53,939 nucleotides of DNA. Source: Actinomycetes bacterium. Its GTDB lineage: Bacteria; Actinomycetota; Actinomycetes; Mycobacteriales; Mycobacteriaceae. Made by a program: the position numbers and the translations under genes. The notes below the pieces were generated by a model. That model saw only the letters and a program-made list of their open reading frames with translations, searched no databases and was not told the origin of the DNA. Below, one piece after another: positions 16,990-26,485 of the stretch. The DNA is taken from positions 1 to 53,939 of the forward strand of contig JAEWRC010000234.1 in the NCBI GenBank assembly GCA_023460175.1, given 5' to 3'. Position 1 is the stretch's first letter. Each line of letters opens with the position of its first letter.

Positions 16990-17707
16990 CGTTCACCGCC
17001 GGCTTGTCGAAATACAGCGCCACGCTCTTGCCGATCAACGGGTTCAGCGTGGCCTCGGCGACCCGGGTCAGCAGCGGCCGCTGCATCATGTCCCACACCA
17101 GCAGGCGGTGGTAGGCACTGACCGCCGGGTGCTCGCTTTCCTCCACGCCCACAGCGCATTTGAGCCACCAGAACGGCGAGTGCAGGCTGTGCGCGTGATG
17201 GGTGTGGGTGAACTTCAGGCCCCGCGCGGTGATCTTGTCGCGCAATTCGTCGGCCTTGTAGATGCGGATGTGGCCGCCCTCGTTGGCGTGGTACTCGTCC
17301 GACAGCGCCCAGCAGATCCGTTCCGGCAGCCAGCGCGGCACCGTCACGGCCAGCGTGCCGCCCTTCTTCAGGACCCGCACCAGCTCCGCGATGGCGGCGT
17401 CATCCTCGGGGACGTGCTCGAGGATCTCCGAGGCGATCACGCAGTCGAAGGTGCCGTCCTCGTAGGGCAATTCGAGCGCGTTGCCCACGACCGCCTCGGC
17501 GCGCGCCGACGCCGGCACCTCGCCGGCCTCGGCCATGGCCTCGAACATGGTGGCCACCTCGGCCATGTCGGTGGCGCTCTGATCGAAGGCCACCACCTCG
17601 GCGCCGCGCCGATAGGCCTCGAAGCTGTGCCGTCCGGCGCCGGCACCGACGTCGATCACCTTGGTGCCGGGCCCCACCCCGAGCCGGTCGAAGTCGACCG
17701 TCAGCAT
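16976..17707 (-). CDS. Class I SAM-dependent methyltransferase (Methyltransf_11 type)
   Basis: A 243-residue methyltransferase. Motif I is VIDVGAGAGRHSFEA, followed by VVAFDQSATDM (SAM ribose acid), NALELPYEDGTFDCVIASEILEHV and LKKGGTLAVTVP. The start ATG 17707 overlaps the glycosyltransferase stop by 7 bp. A much longer open frame upstream is only the shadow of that gene. The C-terminal half is unusually hydrophobic and aromatic (HSPFWWLKCAVG, LLVWDMMQRP), compatible with a lipid-linked or membrane-associated acceptor. Coupled translation with both neighbours implies one pathway. Confidence 0.88.
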   Translation of the reverse strand: MLTVDFDRLGVGPGTKVIDVGAGAGRHSFEAYRRGAEVVAFDQSATDMAEVATMFEAMAEAGEVPASARAEAVVGNALELPYEDGTFDCVIASEILEHVPEDDAAIAELVRVLKKGGTLAVTVPRWLPERICWALSDEYHANEGGHIRIYKADELRDKITARGLKFTHTHHAHSLHSPFWWLKCAVGVEESEHPAVSAYHRLLVWDMMQRPLLTRVAEATLNPLIGKSVALYFDKPAVNVALV

Positions 17708-18951
17708 GCGCGGCGCCGTTCGATCGCGCGCTCGTAGACCGCGACGGTCTGGGCCGCCACCGACTCCCAGCTGTAGACGTCGAGGGCGCGCTGCCGTCCG
17801 GCGATGCCGATCTCGTAGCGTCGTTCCGGGGAGTCCAACAGTCGGCCCAGCGTGGCGGTGAGTTCCTCGACGTCGCCGGGGGTGACCAGCTCCGCGCATG
17901 CGCCCTGGGTGCCGAGCACCTCCGGCAGCGCCCCGGCGCGGCTGGCCACGATCGGGGTCCCGCTGGCCATGGCCTCCACCGCCGGCAGCGAAAAACCCTC
18001 GTAAAGAGAAGGGATGCAGGCGATCTCAGCCGAGGCCAACAGGCCTGCGAGTTCCTCGTCGGACACCCCGCTGGAGATGTGCACGATGTCGGCGATCCCG
18101 AGTTCGGCGATCTGCTTCTGGGTGGGGCCGTTGCTCTCCAGCTTGGCCACCAACTGCAGTTCCACATCGCGCTCGGTGCGCAGCTTGGCCACCGCCTGCA
18201 GCAGGTTCGAGACGCCCTTGAGCGGCACGTCGGCGCTGGCGATGGCGATGATCCGGCCCGGCACCCGCGGTTCCAGGGTGGGCGCGAAGACCTCGGTGTC
18301 CACGCCCAGCGGCACCACCCGCAGCTGATCGGGGCGCACGCCGAAGTCCTCGGCGATGTCGGCGGCCGAGGTGCTCGAAACCGTCAGCAGGTCCGGGATC
18401 TGCTTGGCCACCCGCTTCTGCATCTGGGCAAAGCCGTACCAGCGGTGCACCAGCGGTTTGCGCCACCACCGCGCGGCGGCCAGATCCAGCACGCGGTCCC
18501 GGGTGATCGGGTGGTGCACGGTGGCCACCACGGGCAGCCCGGATTCGGCGATCTTCAGCAGTCCGGTGCCCAGGCTCTGGTTGTCGTGGACGATGTCGAA
18601 TCGGTTGTCGGGGTCCCGCTGCCGCTCGGCCAGCAACCGGGCGGCCCGCAGACCGAAGGTGCGTGGTTCGGGGAAACCGGACGTCCACATGGTCGCCAAC
18701 TCGAGCAGGTCGATGCTGGTGCGCAGTTCGCTGGGCCGGGGGACCCGGAACGGGTCGGGTTCGCGGTACAGGTCCAGGCTCGGCACTTTGCGCAACGTGA
18801 CGCGCGGATCCAGGCCCTCGGGGTAGGGCTGCCCGGAGAACACCTCGACGTGGTGACCCAGTTCGACCAGACCGCGACTGAGGTGGCGCACATAGACCCC
18901 CTGCCCGCCGCAGTGAGTCTTACTGCGATACGACAGCAACGCGATTCGCAT
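17701..18951 (-). CDS. GT4-family glycosyltransferase
   Basis: A 416-residue retaining glycosyltransferase of GT-B fold. The N-terminal acceptor domain has HCGGQGVYVRHLSRGLVELGHHVEVF. The nucleotide-sugar domain carries the EX7E motif in YEGFSLPAVEAMASGTPIV. I start it at ATG 18951 (MRIALLSYRSK), the usual GT4 N-terminus; a longer frame would run into the operator. It is the first gene of an operon with a methyltransferase and a toroid protein, each overlapping the next. The donor and acceptor sugars are unknown; a lipid-linked glycan acceptor is a guess. Confidence 0.9.
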   Translation of the reverse strand: MRIALLSYRSKTHCGGQGVYVRHLSRGLVELGHHVEVFSGQPYPEGLDPRVTLRKVPSLDLYREPDPFRVPRPSELRTSIDLLELATMWTSGFPEPRTFGLRAARLLAERQRDPDNRFDIVHDNQSLGTGLLKIAESGLPVVATVHHPITRDRVLDLAAARWWRKPLVHRWYGFAQMQKRVAKQIPDLLTVSSTSAADIAEDFGVRPDQLRVVPLGVDTEVFAPTLEPRVPGRIIAIASADVPLKGVSNLLQAVAKLRTERDVELQLVAKLESNGPTQKQIAELGIADIVHISSGVSDEELAGLLASAEIACIPSLYEGFSLPAVEAMASGTPIVASRAGALPEVLGTQGACAELVTPGDVEELTATLGRLLDSPERRYEIGIAGRQRALDVYSWESVAAQTVAVYERAIERRRAC

Positions 18952-18975
18952 GCTCAAGCCACCCCACTGTTCTGT

Positions 18976-18995
18976 CTGGACATGTGTCCAGACCT
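18976..18995. promoter_or_regulatory. Operator 2 in the glycosyltransferase promoter
   Basis: GTCTGGACA-TG-TGTCCAGAC has perfect 9-bp arms around a 2-nt centre. It shares GGACA-NN-TGTCC and most outer bases with operator 1. It overlaps the last two bases of the -10 box and covers the expected transcription start, as operator 1 does. Confidence 0.8.
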
Positions 18996-19022
18996 TAATT
19001 CGCCTAGCTAGCGAGTGCAACG
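18994..19022 (-). promoter_or_regulatory. Promoter of the glycosyltransferase operon
   Basis: On the minus strand TTGCAC (19022-19017), a 17-nt spacer and TAAGGT (18999-18994) form a SigA-type promoter. The start would be near 18987, inside operator 2, with a leader of about 36 nt carrying GGGGTGG upstream of ATG 18951. Confidence 0.6.
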
Positions 19023-19087
19023 CGCACCCGCCTGACCAGGCTAGAGGCCGTAGCCCGTGACCCGTTCCGCTGCGCCGGGCAAGCCGT

Positions 19088-19093
19088 TACGGT
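19088..19093 (+). promoter_or_regulatory. -10 box of leaderless pncA mRNA
   Basis: TACGGT is followed by 6 nt and ATG 19100, the leaderless geometry. No ribosome-binding site is visible before pncA. Confidence 0.5.
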
Positions 19094-19099
19094 GGAGTC

Positions 19100-19678
19100 A
19101 TGCGCGCGTTGATCATCGTCGACGTCCAGAACGACTTCTGCGAAGGCGGATCGCTGGCCGTCGCCGGGGGCGCCGCGGTGGCCCGCACGCTCACCGCCCG
19201 ACTGGCCGCCGACCCCGGTTACGACCACATCGTGGCGACGATGGATTTCCACATCGACCCCGGATCGCATTTCTCCGACACCCCCGACTACCGCGAGTCC
19301 TGGCCGCCGCACTGCGTGGCCGACTCGCGGGGCGCCGAGTTCCACCCGGAACTCGCGACCGCCGCCATCGAGGCAATCTTCCGTAAGGGCGCCTACTCGG
19401 CGGCCTACAGCGGCTTCGAAGGGGCCGACGCGGATGGCACGACGTTGGCCGACTGGCTGCGGCAGCGCGGTGTCGAGGCCGTCGACGTGGTCGGCATCGC
19501 CACCGACTACTGCGTGCGGGCCACGGCGGCCGACGCCGCCGCGGCCGGTTTCGACACCCGGGTCCTGCTCGACCTCACCGCCGGGGTGGCCGCCGAATCC
19601 ACCGCGACCGCGGTGGCGGATCTGCGCCGGGCCAACGTCGACGTCATCACGGATTCAACGAATCTCAGCATTCGATGA
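19100..19678 (+). CDS. pncA: Nicotinamidase/pyrazinamidase
   Basis: A 192-residue isochorismatase-fold enzyme that hydrolyses nicotinamide to nicotinate in NAD salvage and activates the drug pyrazinamide. The catalytic triad Asp8, Lys96 and Cys138 and the metal ligands Asp49, His51, His57 and His71 are all at the positions known from M. tuberculosis PncA. Residue 137, beside the catalytic cysteine, is Tyr where M. tuberculosis has His. The stop overlaps the next gene by 4 bp (ATGA); that neighbour corresponds to Rv2042c, also beside pncA in M. tuberculosis. Confidence 0.96.
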   Translation: MRALIIVDVQNDFCEGGSLAVAGGAAVARTLTARLAADPGYDHIVATMDFHIDPGSHFSDTPDYRESWPPHCVADSRGAEFHPELATAAIEAIFRKGAYSAAYSGFEGADADGTTLADWLRQRGVEAVDVVGIATDYCVRATAADAAAAGFDTRVLLDLTAGVAAESTATAVADLRRANVDVITDSTNLSIR

Positions 19679-20442
19679 CCCTCGACGAAGCGCAGTTGCT
19701 GGCCGCTGTCGAGCGCTCCCCGGAGGCCGCGGGCCGCCAGGATCGGCACGCCTGGATCGGGTTGTTCACCGCCGACGGCCGGGTCGAGGATCCCGTCGGA
19801 TCGGCGCCCCACGTCGGTCACGCGGCACTCGGCCGGTTCTTCGACACGTTCATCGCCGGGCGCGACATCGTGTTCCACCGCGACCTCGACATCGTGTGCG
19901 ACCGCACCGTGATCCGGGATCTGACGTTGGGCATCGCGATGGGTCCGCAGGTGGCCATGGCGGTTCCCGCGGTGCTGCGCTACGACCTGAGTCCCGAGGA
20001 CGACGAGCTCAAAATCGAGTCGCTGCAGGCCTATTGGGAGCTGCCCCCGATGCTGCTGCAGTTCCTCGGCAATGGTGTGGCGGCGCTGCCGGCCGGTCTG
20101 GCCCTGAACCGGGCACTGCTGAGCAACCTGGGGGTCGGCGGATTGCTGGGATTTCTGCGGGGGCTGCGCCGCCCCGGACCGCGCCAGCGGGAGGCCCTGG
20201 TGGAGGCGCTGACCGCGCTGTCGGTCGGTGACGAACTGGGCATCCGGCGCAGCCTGGGCTCCGCGCAGGTCTCGGCCGACCTCGACGAACTGCGGACCCG
20301 CTTTCACGGCGCCAGCTGGGCCAAGGTGATCGCGGCCGGCCAGTCGGTGACTGCGACGGTGCACACCACCGACCGTCGGGTGGTGGTCATCGCCGACTTC
20401 GCGGGGCGCGCCGCCATCGAACGACTCCAGGTCTTCGGCTGA
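19675..20442 (+). CDS. SnoaL/NTF2-like conserved protein (Rv2042c-like)
   Basis: A 255-residue cytoplasmic protein coupled to pncA by an ATGA overlap. Residues 1-125 resemble a SnoaL/NTF2-type cone fold (RQDRHAWIGLFTADGRVEDPVGSAPHVGHAALGRFFDTFI), which usually binds small hydrophobic ligands. Residues about 200-255 (LDELRTRFHGASWAKVIAAGQ, then RRVVVIADFAGRAAIERL) look like a second small beta domain. Conserved linkage to pncA suggests a role tied to nicotinamide metabolism, but no catalytic residues can be assigned. It converges on the importer operon with a 4-bp gap. Confidence 0.75.
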   Translation: MTLDEAQLLAAVERSPEAAGRQDRHAWIGLFTADGRVEDPVGSAPHVGHAALGRFFDTFIAGRDIVFHRDLDIVCDRTVIRDLTLGIAMGPQVAMAVPAVLRYDLSPEDDELKIESLQAYWELPPMLLQFLGNGVAALPAGLALNRALLSNLGVGGLLGFLRGLRRPGPRQREALVEALTALSVGDELGIRRSLGSAQVSADLDELRTRFHGASWAKVIAAGQSVTATVHTTDRRVVVIADFAGRAAIERLQVFG

Positions 20443-20446
20443 CGCT

Positions 20447-21313
20447 TCAGATGGGGCGTTTGCGCCGGTAGAGGGTGCCCAGGGCCAGCAGCGCCAGGCT
20501 GACCACCAGGATCACCGTGGCGAGCACGTCGATCTGCGGCGGCACCGCGGCCTTGGTGGCGGCATTGACGTAGAGCGGATAGGTGACCGTCGAGCCGCTG
20601 ACGAAGTAGGTGATGATGAAGTCGTCGAGCGACAGCGCGAAGGACAGCATCGCCGCGGCGATGATCCCCGGGACGATCAGCGGCAGAGTCACTTTGGCGA
20701 AGGTGCGGACCGGTCCGGCGCCCAGGTCCAGCGAGGCGTCCTCCAGGGTCCAGTCGAATCCGCGCACCCGGGCGCGCACCGTCAGCGCGATGAAGCTGAT
20801 CTGGAAGGCGACGTGCGCGATGACGATGGTGGTGAACCCACTGGCCCAGCCCAGGTCCAGGAACAGCGTCAGCAGCGAGGCACCGAGCACCACCTCCGGT
20901 GCGGTCAGCGGCAGCACCAGGAACGCCTCGACGCCCTTGCTGCCGCGGAAACGCTGACGTACCAGGGCAACTGCCAGCAGGGTGCCGAGCACCAGAGCGA
21001 TCGCGGTGGAGACGGCGGCCACCGCCAGACTCATCTGCAACGCCTTGGTCAACGCCGGATACTTGAACGGGTCGGCCCAGTTCTCCAGCGTGAAGCCCTC
21101 CCAGGTGTAGTTGAACTTGCCGACGGGCTTGTTGAACGAAAACAGCACGATCACGAAGATCGGCAGGAAGATGTAGAGCATCACCAGCGTGGCGATGGCC
21201 CGCAACACGAAATCGCCGACCTTGCCGCTGCTGAGGCGCCGCCGCGACCGGATCCGCCTGCGCGATTCCGCGGGTCCGATGTCGGGGCCGGTGCGCGCGA
21301 CCACGCTGCTCAT
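20447..21313 (-). CDS. potC: Polyamine-type ABC transporter permease, PotC-like
   Basis: A 288-residue inner-membrane permease with six hydrophobic helices and the EAA-loop region DLGAGPVRTFAKVTLPLIVPGI, which contacts the ATPase. The N-terminus carries a basic cytoplasmic tail (RRRIRSRRRLSSGK). ATG 21313 overlaps the preceding permease by 4 bp (ATGA). It is the last gene of a potA-potD-potB-potC-ordered operon. Spermidine/putrescine is the family default; other cationic amines are possible. Confidence 0.92.
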   Translation of the reverse strand: MSSVVARTGPDIGPAESRRRIRSRRRLSSGKVGDFVLRAIATLVMLYIFLPIFVIVLFSFNKPVGKFNYTWEGFTLENWADPFKYPALTKALQMSLAVAAVSTAIALVLGTLLAVALVRQRFRGSKGVEAFLVLPLTAPEVVLGASLLTLFLDLGWASGFTTIVIAHVAFQISFIALTVRARVRGFDWTLEDASLDLGAGPVRTFAKVTLPLIVPGIIAAAMLSFALSLDDFIITYFVSGSTVTYPLYVNAATKAAVPPQIDVLATVILVVSLALLALGTLYRRKRPI

Positions 21314-22185
21314 ACCAGGTCCTCCGTGCCCAGGGCCTTCGTGTACGAGAGCACCCCGGCCAGGATCAACGCCATCAGCATGAAGCTCAGCGCCGCGGCC
21401 GCCGGATAGTCCTTGACCACCAGGAACTGTTTCTGGATGACGTTGCCGATCATCGTGGTCTGGGTGCTGCCCAGGTAGTCGGCGTTGATGAAGTCGCCCA
21501 CCGATGGGATGAACACCAGCATGCTGCCGGCGATCACCCCGGGCATCGACAACGGCAGGATCACCTTGCGGAACGCACGGAAACTCGATGAGTACAGGTC
21601 CCGGGACGCCTCGAGCAGCCGCGGATCGATCTTCTCCAGGCTCACGTACAGCGGCAGGATCATGAAGATCACCCAGTTGTAGATCAGGCCGCCGATCACC
21701 GCCCAGCTGGTGGACAGCAGCCGGCCCTCGGCGGGCAGCAGGCCGACCGAACCCAGCGCGCCGACCACCAGGCCGTCGTCGGCCAGGATGGTTTTCCAGG
21801 CCAGCGTCCGGATGAGGAAGGTGACGAAGAACGGCAGGATCACCAGCCCCAGCAGCAGGCTCTTGAACCGGCCCGACTTGAACGCGATCACATACGCCAG
21901 CGGGTACGAGATCAGCAGGCACACAACGGTTGCCGTCAATGCGTACAGCAGCGACCGGACAATCTGGTCCTGATAGGTGGTGAAGGCATCGACGTAGTTG
22001 CCGAAGTCCCAGGCGAAGGTCAGCGTCGGCAGGTACACCGAGCCGCCCGAGGTCGACAACGACGTCCGAAACAGAGACCAGAACGGGATGACGAAGAAGA
22101 TCGCCAGGTAGGCCAGCGCGGGCAGGATCATCAGGTACGGCGCGATCCTGCTGCGCTGCCGACCGCTGGTGGAGACTCCGGCCAT
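21310..22185 (-). CDS. potB: Polyamine-type ABC transporter permease, PotB-like
   Basis: A 291-residue permease with six transmembrane helices, opening with RIAPYLMILPALAYLAIFFVIPFWSLF. The EAA loop is SSFRAFRKVILPLSMPGVIAG. It pairs with the PotC-like subunit to form the heterodimeric channel. Its start lies 22 bp after the binding-protein stop, and its stop overlaps potC. Confidence 0.92.
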   Translation of the reverse strand: MAGVSTSGRQRSRIAPYLMILPALAYLAIFFVIPFWSLFRTSLSTSGGSVYLPTLTFAWDFGNYVDAFTTYQDQIVRSLLYALTATVVCLLISYPLAYVIAFKSGRFKSLLLGLVILPFFVTFLIRTLAWKTILADDGLVVGALGSVGLLPAEGRLLSTSWAVIGGLIYNWVIFMILPLYVSLEKIDPRLLEASRDLYSSSFRAFRKVILPLSMPGVIAGSMLVFIPSVGDFINADYLGSTQTTMIGNVIQKQFLVVKDYPAAAALSFMLMALILAGVLSYTKALGTEDLV

Positions 22186-22207
22186 CTAGGGCCTCACCGT
22201 CATCGCG

Positions 22208-23404
22208 TCAGCCGCCGGTGACCGTGGCGTAGGCGGCGTTGAACTCCTGCGTCTGCTCGTCGGTCAAGGCGGGCCAGGCGTGCAGCTTGGCCAGGACCTC
22301 GGGTTGCGGGTTCACCAAGGGGTTCTCCGCGATGGCCGGGTCGATCTTGGCCAGCTCGTCGGTCATGTCGGACAGGACGGGGACGAACTGGGTGGCCGCA
22401 ACCAGTTTCGCATAGTTCGGCCGATCGTAGACGTAGTCGATCCAGGCCTCGGCGCCCTTCTGGTTCCGCGTGGTGTAGGGGATCACCTGGTTGTCGATGA
22501 ACCAGGTGCCGCCCGAGTCGGGCACCACGAACTCCAGGTCGGGGTTGTCGGCCTGCAGCTGCACCACGTCACCGGAGTAGGCCTGGGCGATCACGACGTT
22601 ACCCGACGCCAAGTCGTCGCCGTAGTCGTTGCCGGTGAACCGTCGGATCTGGCCGCTGTCCTTGTGTTCCCGGATCAGATCGACCGCCTTCTGGATGGAC
22701 TCGGTGCTCGGATCGTCGAGCGAACTGCCTTGGGCGAGCATCACCAGTCCGAGGCCGTCCTGCATGTCCGAGAGCAGACTGACCTGCCCGCGGAAGGCGG
22801 GATCCCACAGGTCCTCCAGCGAGGTGATCGGGCGGCCGGTGGCGGCCTTGTTGTAGGCGAGGCCCACCATGCCGGACATGTACGGGGCCAGGAACTTCCG
22901 GCCCGGGTCGATGGCGGCATCCACCAGGTCGGTGCGCAGATTCTTCTTGTTCGGTACGCGCTCCTCGTTGATCTCGTTGAGCCAGCCCAGGTTCATCAGC
23001 CGCGCGGCCATGAACTCGCTGGGGATCACCAGATCGGCGCCGATGTCCTGCTTGCGCGACAGCGGCTCCTTGAACTTGGCGAACCACTCCTCGTTGTCGT
23101 TGAAGTCCTCCCGGTAGTCGACGGTCAGCCCGGTGGCGGTCTGGAACGCCGCGACGAATCCGTCGGCCATGTAGTAGGGCCAGTTGGAGATGCGCAGCGT
23201 GCCGGTGGCCGGCGAACCGTCGTCCGGCGGTGCGGCGTCCGTGCTGCCGGCCCCGTCGTCGGAGCCGCACGCGGTCAGGAAGGACGGGCCGAGCACCAGC
23301 GCCGCGGCGGCCGCGGCCCCGCCGCCGAGGAAGCGCCGCCGCGAGGCCCGGTTGGTCGCGAGGTGGGCCCACCGGCGCGGATCGATGTCATTGGGAGTGG
23401 GCAT
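22208..23404 (-). CDS. potD: Polyamine-type ABC substrate-binding lipoprotein, PotD-like
   Basis: A 398-residue binding protein. The N-terminus has a twin-arginine motif (SRRRFLGGG), a hydrophobic stretch and lipobox LTAC near residue 46, so it should be exported by Tat and anchored as a lipoprotein. The mature part has the family features TLRISNWPYYMADGFVAAFQ, SGMVGLAYNK and NQVIPYTTRNQKGAEAWIDYV. It delivers the amine substrate to the two permeases. It starts 32 bp after the ATPase gene. Confidence 0.92.
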   Translation of the reverse strand: MPTPNDIDPRRWAHLATNRASRRRFLGGGAAAAAALVLGPSFLTACGSDDGAGSTDAAPPDDGSPATGTLRISNWPYYMADGFVAAFQTATGLTVDYREDFNDNEEWFAKFKEPLSRKQDIGADLVIPSEFMAARLMNLGWLNEINEERVPNKKNLRTDLVDAAIDPGRKFLAPYMSGMVGLAYNKAATGRPITSLEDLWDPAFRGQVSLLSDMQDGLGLVMLAQGSSLDDPSTESIQKAVDLIREHKDSGQIRRFTGNDYGDDLASGNVVIAQAYSGDVVQLQADNPDLEFVVPDSGGTWFIDNQVIPYTTRNQKGAEAWIDYVYDRPNYAKLVAATQFVPVLSDMTDELAKIDPAIAENPLVNPQPEVLAKLHAWPALTDEQTQEFNAAYATVTGG

Positions 23405-23436
23405 GGCCGCGAGCGCCTTTCGTCGGGGTGCGGGGG

Positions 23437-24582
<1,146 letters not shown>

Positions 24583-24875
24583 CGGGCCGGCCGCGGCACG
24601 CGCGCCGCGTTCGGCCTGCTGTTCGGTGGGTTCGGTGCCGGTCTTCGTCAGGGCAGCGCTCCTCGTCTTCCGGGTCGGTCAGCCCGCCTGCGGCCGGTGG
24701 CGTCGACGTGTTGTTCAACCTTCACCCATCGGCAGGGTCCTCGCAACCGATTCCGTCACGATTTCTCATCTTTTCGATGGAATCTGTTGCTTCCCGCTCT
24801 GGAGGCGGTCGAACTCAGATCTGAACGCGCCGCCGCGCGGCAACCGGAACCGACTCGACTACTGTTGGCTACTCG
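24583..24875. other. Divergent intergenic region between importer and acyl-CoA ligase
   Basis: The longest gene-free stretch (293 bp). Up to 66 bp may encode extra PotA N-terminus. About 24755-24795 is clearly less GC-rich than its surroundings and is framed by GATTCC and GGAATC inverted arms; it probably holds the importer promoter. TACTGT (24860-24865) is a -10 candidate for the ligase gene. Confidence 0.4.
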
Positions 24876-26444
24876 GTGAGCACAGAGCAGCTATCGACAT
24901 CCGGTCCGCAGACCTTCTGGAATCTGGTCTGCACTGCCGCCGACCGGTTTCCCGATCGCCCGGTGGCCGGCGACGATCACGGCCGCAGCCTCGACGCGGC
25001 GGGCCTGCGCGAGGCCGCGATCTCGACCGCCGCGGCGTTCGCGACGTACGGGATCGGCCCCGGCACCGTGGTGTCCTGGCAGCTGCCCACCTCGCTGGAG
25101 ACCATGGTGGTGATGGCGGCGCTGGCCCGACTCGGCGCGGTGCAGAATCCCATCCTACCGATCTGGCGTGAGAGTGAACTTCGTTTTGCCACAACGCAGT
25201 TGGGAACCGAGGCACTGATCGTTCCCGGGTGGTGGCGCGGCGTCGACCACCGCGAGTTGGCGCGCGCCGCCGTGGCCGACTCCGGGGTGCCGATCATCGT
25301 CGTGGACCACGAACCGGTGCCGCGTCCCGGGTCCCTGCGCCTGCCGCGCGGCGAGGGCGGGGCGCCACCGTTGGCGCCGCCCGGCGACGCCGACGAGGCA
25401 CGCTGGGTGTACTACTCGTCCGGGACCACCGCCGCCCCCAAGGGCATCCGACACAGCGACCGCACGGTGATCGCCGGATCGTCGGGCGTGGTCGCGATGG
25501 TCGGGGCCGGCCGCGCCGACAGGTATCCGATCGCGTTCCCCATCTCGCACATCGGCGGGGCCGCGATGTTGGCGGCCGCGCTGCTGACCGGGGTGCGACT
25601 GGTGCTGTTCGAGCAGTTCGATCCGCAGTCGAGCCCCGACGCGATCGCCCGGCACCGGCCCACCCTGCTGGGCACGGCGACGCCGTTCTTCGTCGCATAC
25701 CTGGCCGCCCAGCGCCGGCACGGCGAGACCTCGTTGTTCCCCGACCTGCGCGGCTGCATCGGGGGTGGGGCGCCCATCACCGCCGAACTCGGGGCGCAGG
25801 TGCGAAACACGTTGGGCGTGCCCGGGATCGCGAACTCGTGGGGGCTCACCGAGTTCCCGGTGGCCACCTCGCCGGCACTCGATGCCCCCGCGGCCGTGCT
25901 GGACCACACGGTGGGCCCGCCGGTCCCCGGTGTGGCCGTGCGGGTGGTCGACGAGGACGGTCGCGAGGTCGGCGCCGGGGCCGACGGCGAGCTGCGCCTC
26001 AAGGGGCCGCAATGTTTCCTGGGCTACGTCGATGCCGACTTGAACGCCGACGCGTTCGACGCCGACGGGTGGTTCCGCAGCGGCGACCTGGGTCGCGTCG
26101 ACGCCGCGGGCAACGTCACGGTGACCGGCCGGATCAAGGACGCCATCATCCGCAACGCCGAGAACATCTCCGCCCTCGAGATCGAGGGCGTCCTGGCCGA
26201 CCATCCCGGCATCCTGGACGTCGCGGTGATCGGGGTGCCCGACGCGCGGACCGGCGAACGGGTCTGCGCGGTCATCGTGGCCGCCCCCGAGGCCGCGATC
26301 TCCCTGGACAGCCTCGCCGCGCACTGCGAACGCGCCGGCCTGGCCCGGTTCAAGACCCCCGAACGGCTCGAGTACATCGACGCCCTGCCCCGCAACCTCA
26401 CCGGGAAGGTCCTCAAGACGGAGCTGCGCCGGCGGTTCGGTTGA
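24876..26444 (+). CDS. Acyl-CoA synthetase / AMP-dependent ligase
   Basis: A 522-residue adenylate-forming enzyme that should activate a carboxylic acid to its CoA thioester through an acyl-AMP. Motif A3 is YYSSGTTAAPKGIRH, A5 is NSWGLTEFP, the hinge region is GWFRSGDLGRVD, then GRIKDAIIRNAENIS. The C-terminal catalytic lysine lies in LTGKVLKTEL. It resembles the cyclohexanecarboxylate/FadD-like group, but the substrate cannot be set. GTG start. The next gene, a thioesterase-fold protein, follows after 41 bp. Confidence 0.9.
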   Translation: MSTEQLSTSGPQTFWNLVCTAADRFPDRPVAGDDHGRSLDAAGLREAAISTAAAFATYGIGPGTVVSWQLPTSLETMVVMAALARLGAVQNPILPIWRESELRFATTQLGTEALIVPGWWRGVDHRELARAAVADSGVPIIVVDHEPVPRPGSLRLPRGEGGAPPLAPPGDADEARWVYYSSGTTAAPKGIRHSDRTVIAGSSGVVAMVGAGRADRYPIAFPISHIGGAAMLAAALLTGVRLVLFEQFDPQSSPDAIARHRPTLLGTATPFFVAYLAAQRRHGETSLFPDLRGCIGGGAPITAELGAQVRNTLGVPGIANSWGLTEFPVATSPALDAPAAVLDHTVGPPVPGVAVRVVDEDGREVGAGADGELRLKGPQCFLGYVDADLNADAFDADGWFRSGDLGRVDAAGNVTVTGRIKDAIIRNAENISALEIEGVLADHPGILDVAVIGVPDARTGERVCAVIVAAPEAAISLDSLAAHCERAGLARFKTPERLEYIDALPRNLTGKVLKTELRRRFG

Positions 26445-26485
26445 GCCCGATCGGTGCCGGCGAGGTCGTGTGCGAGGATGCCCGG

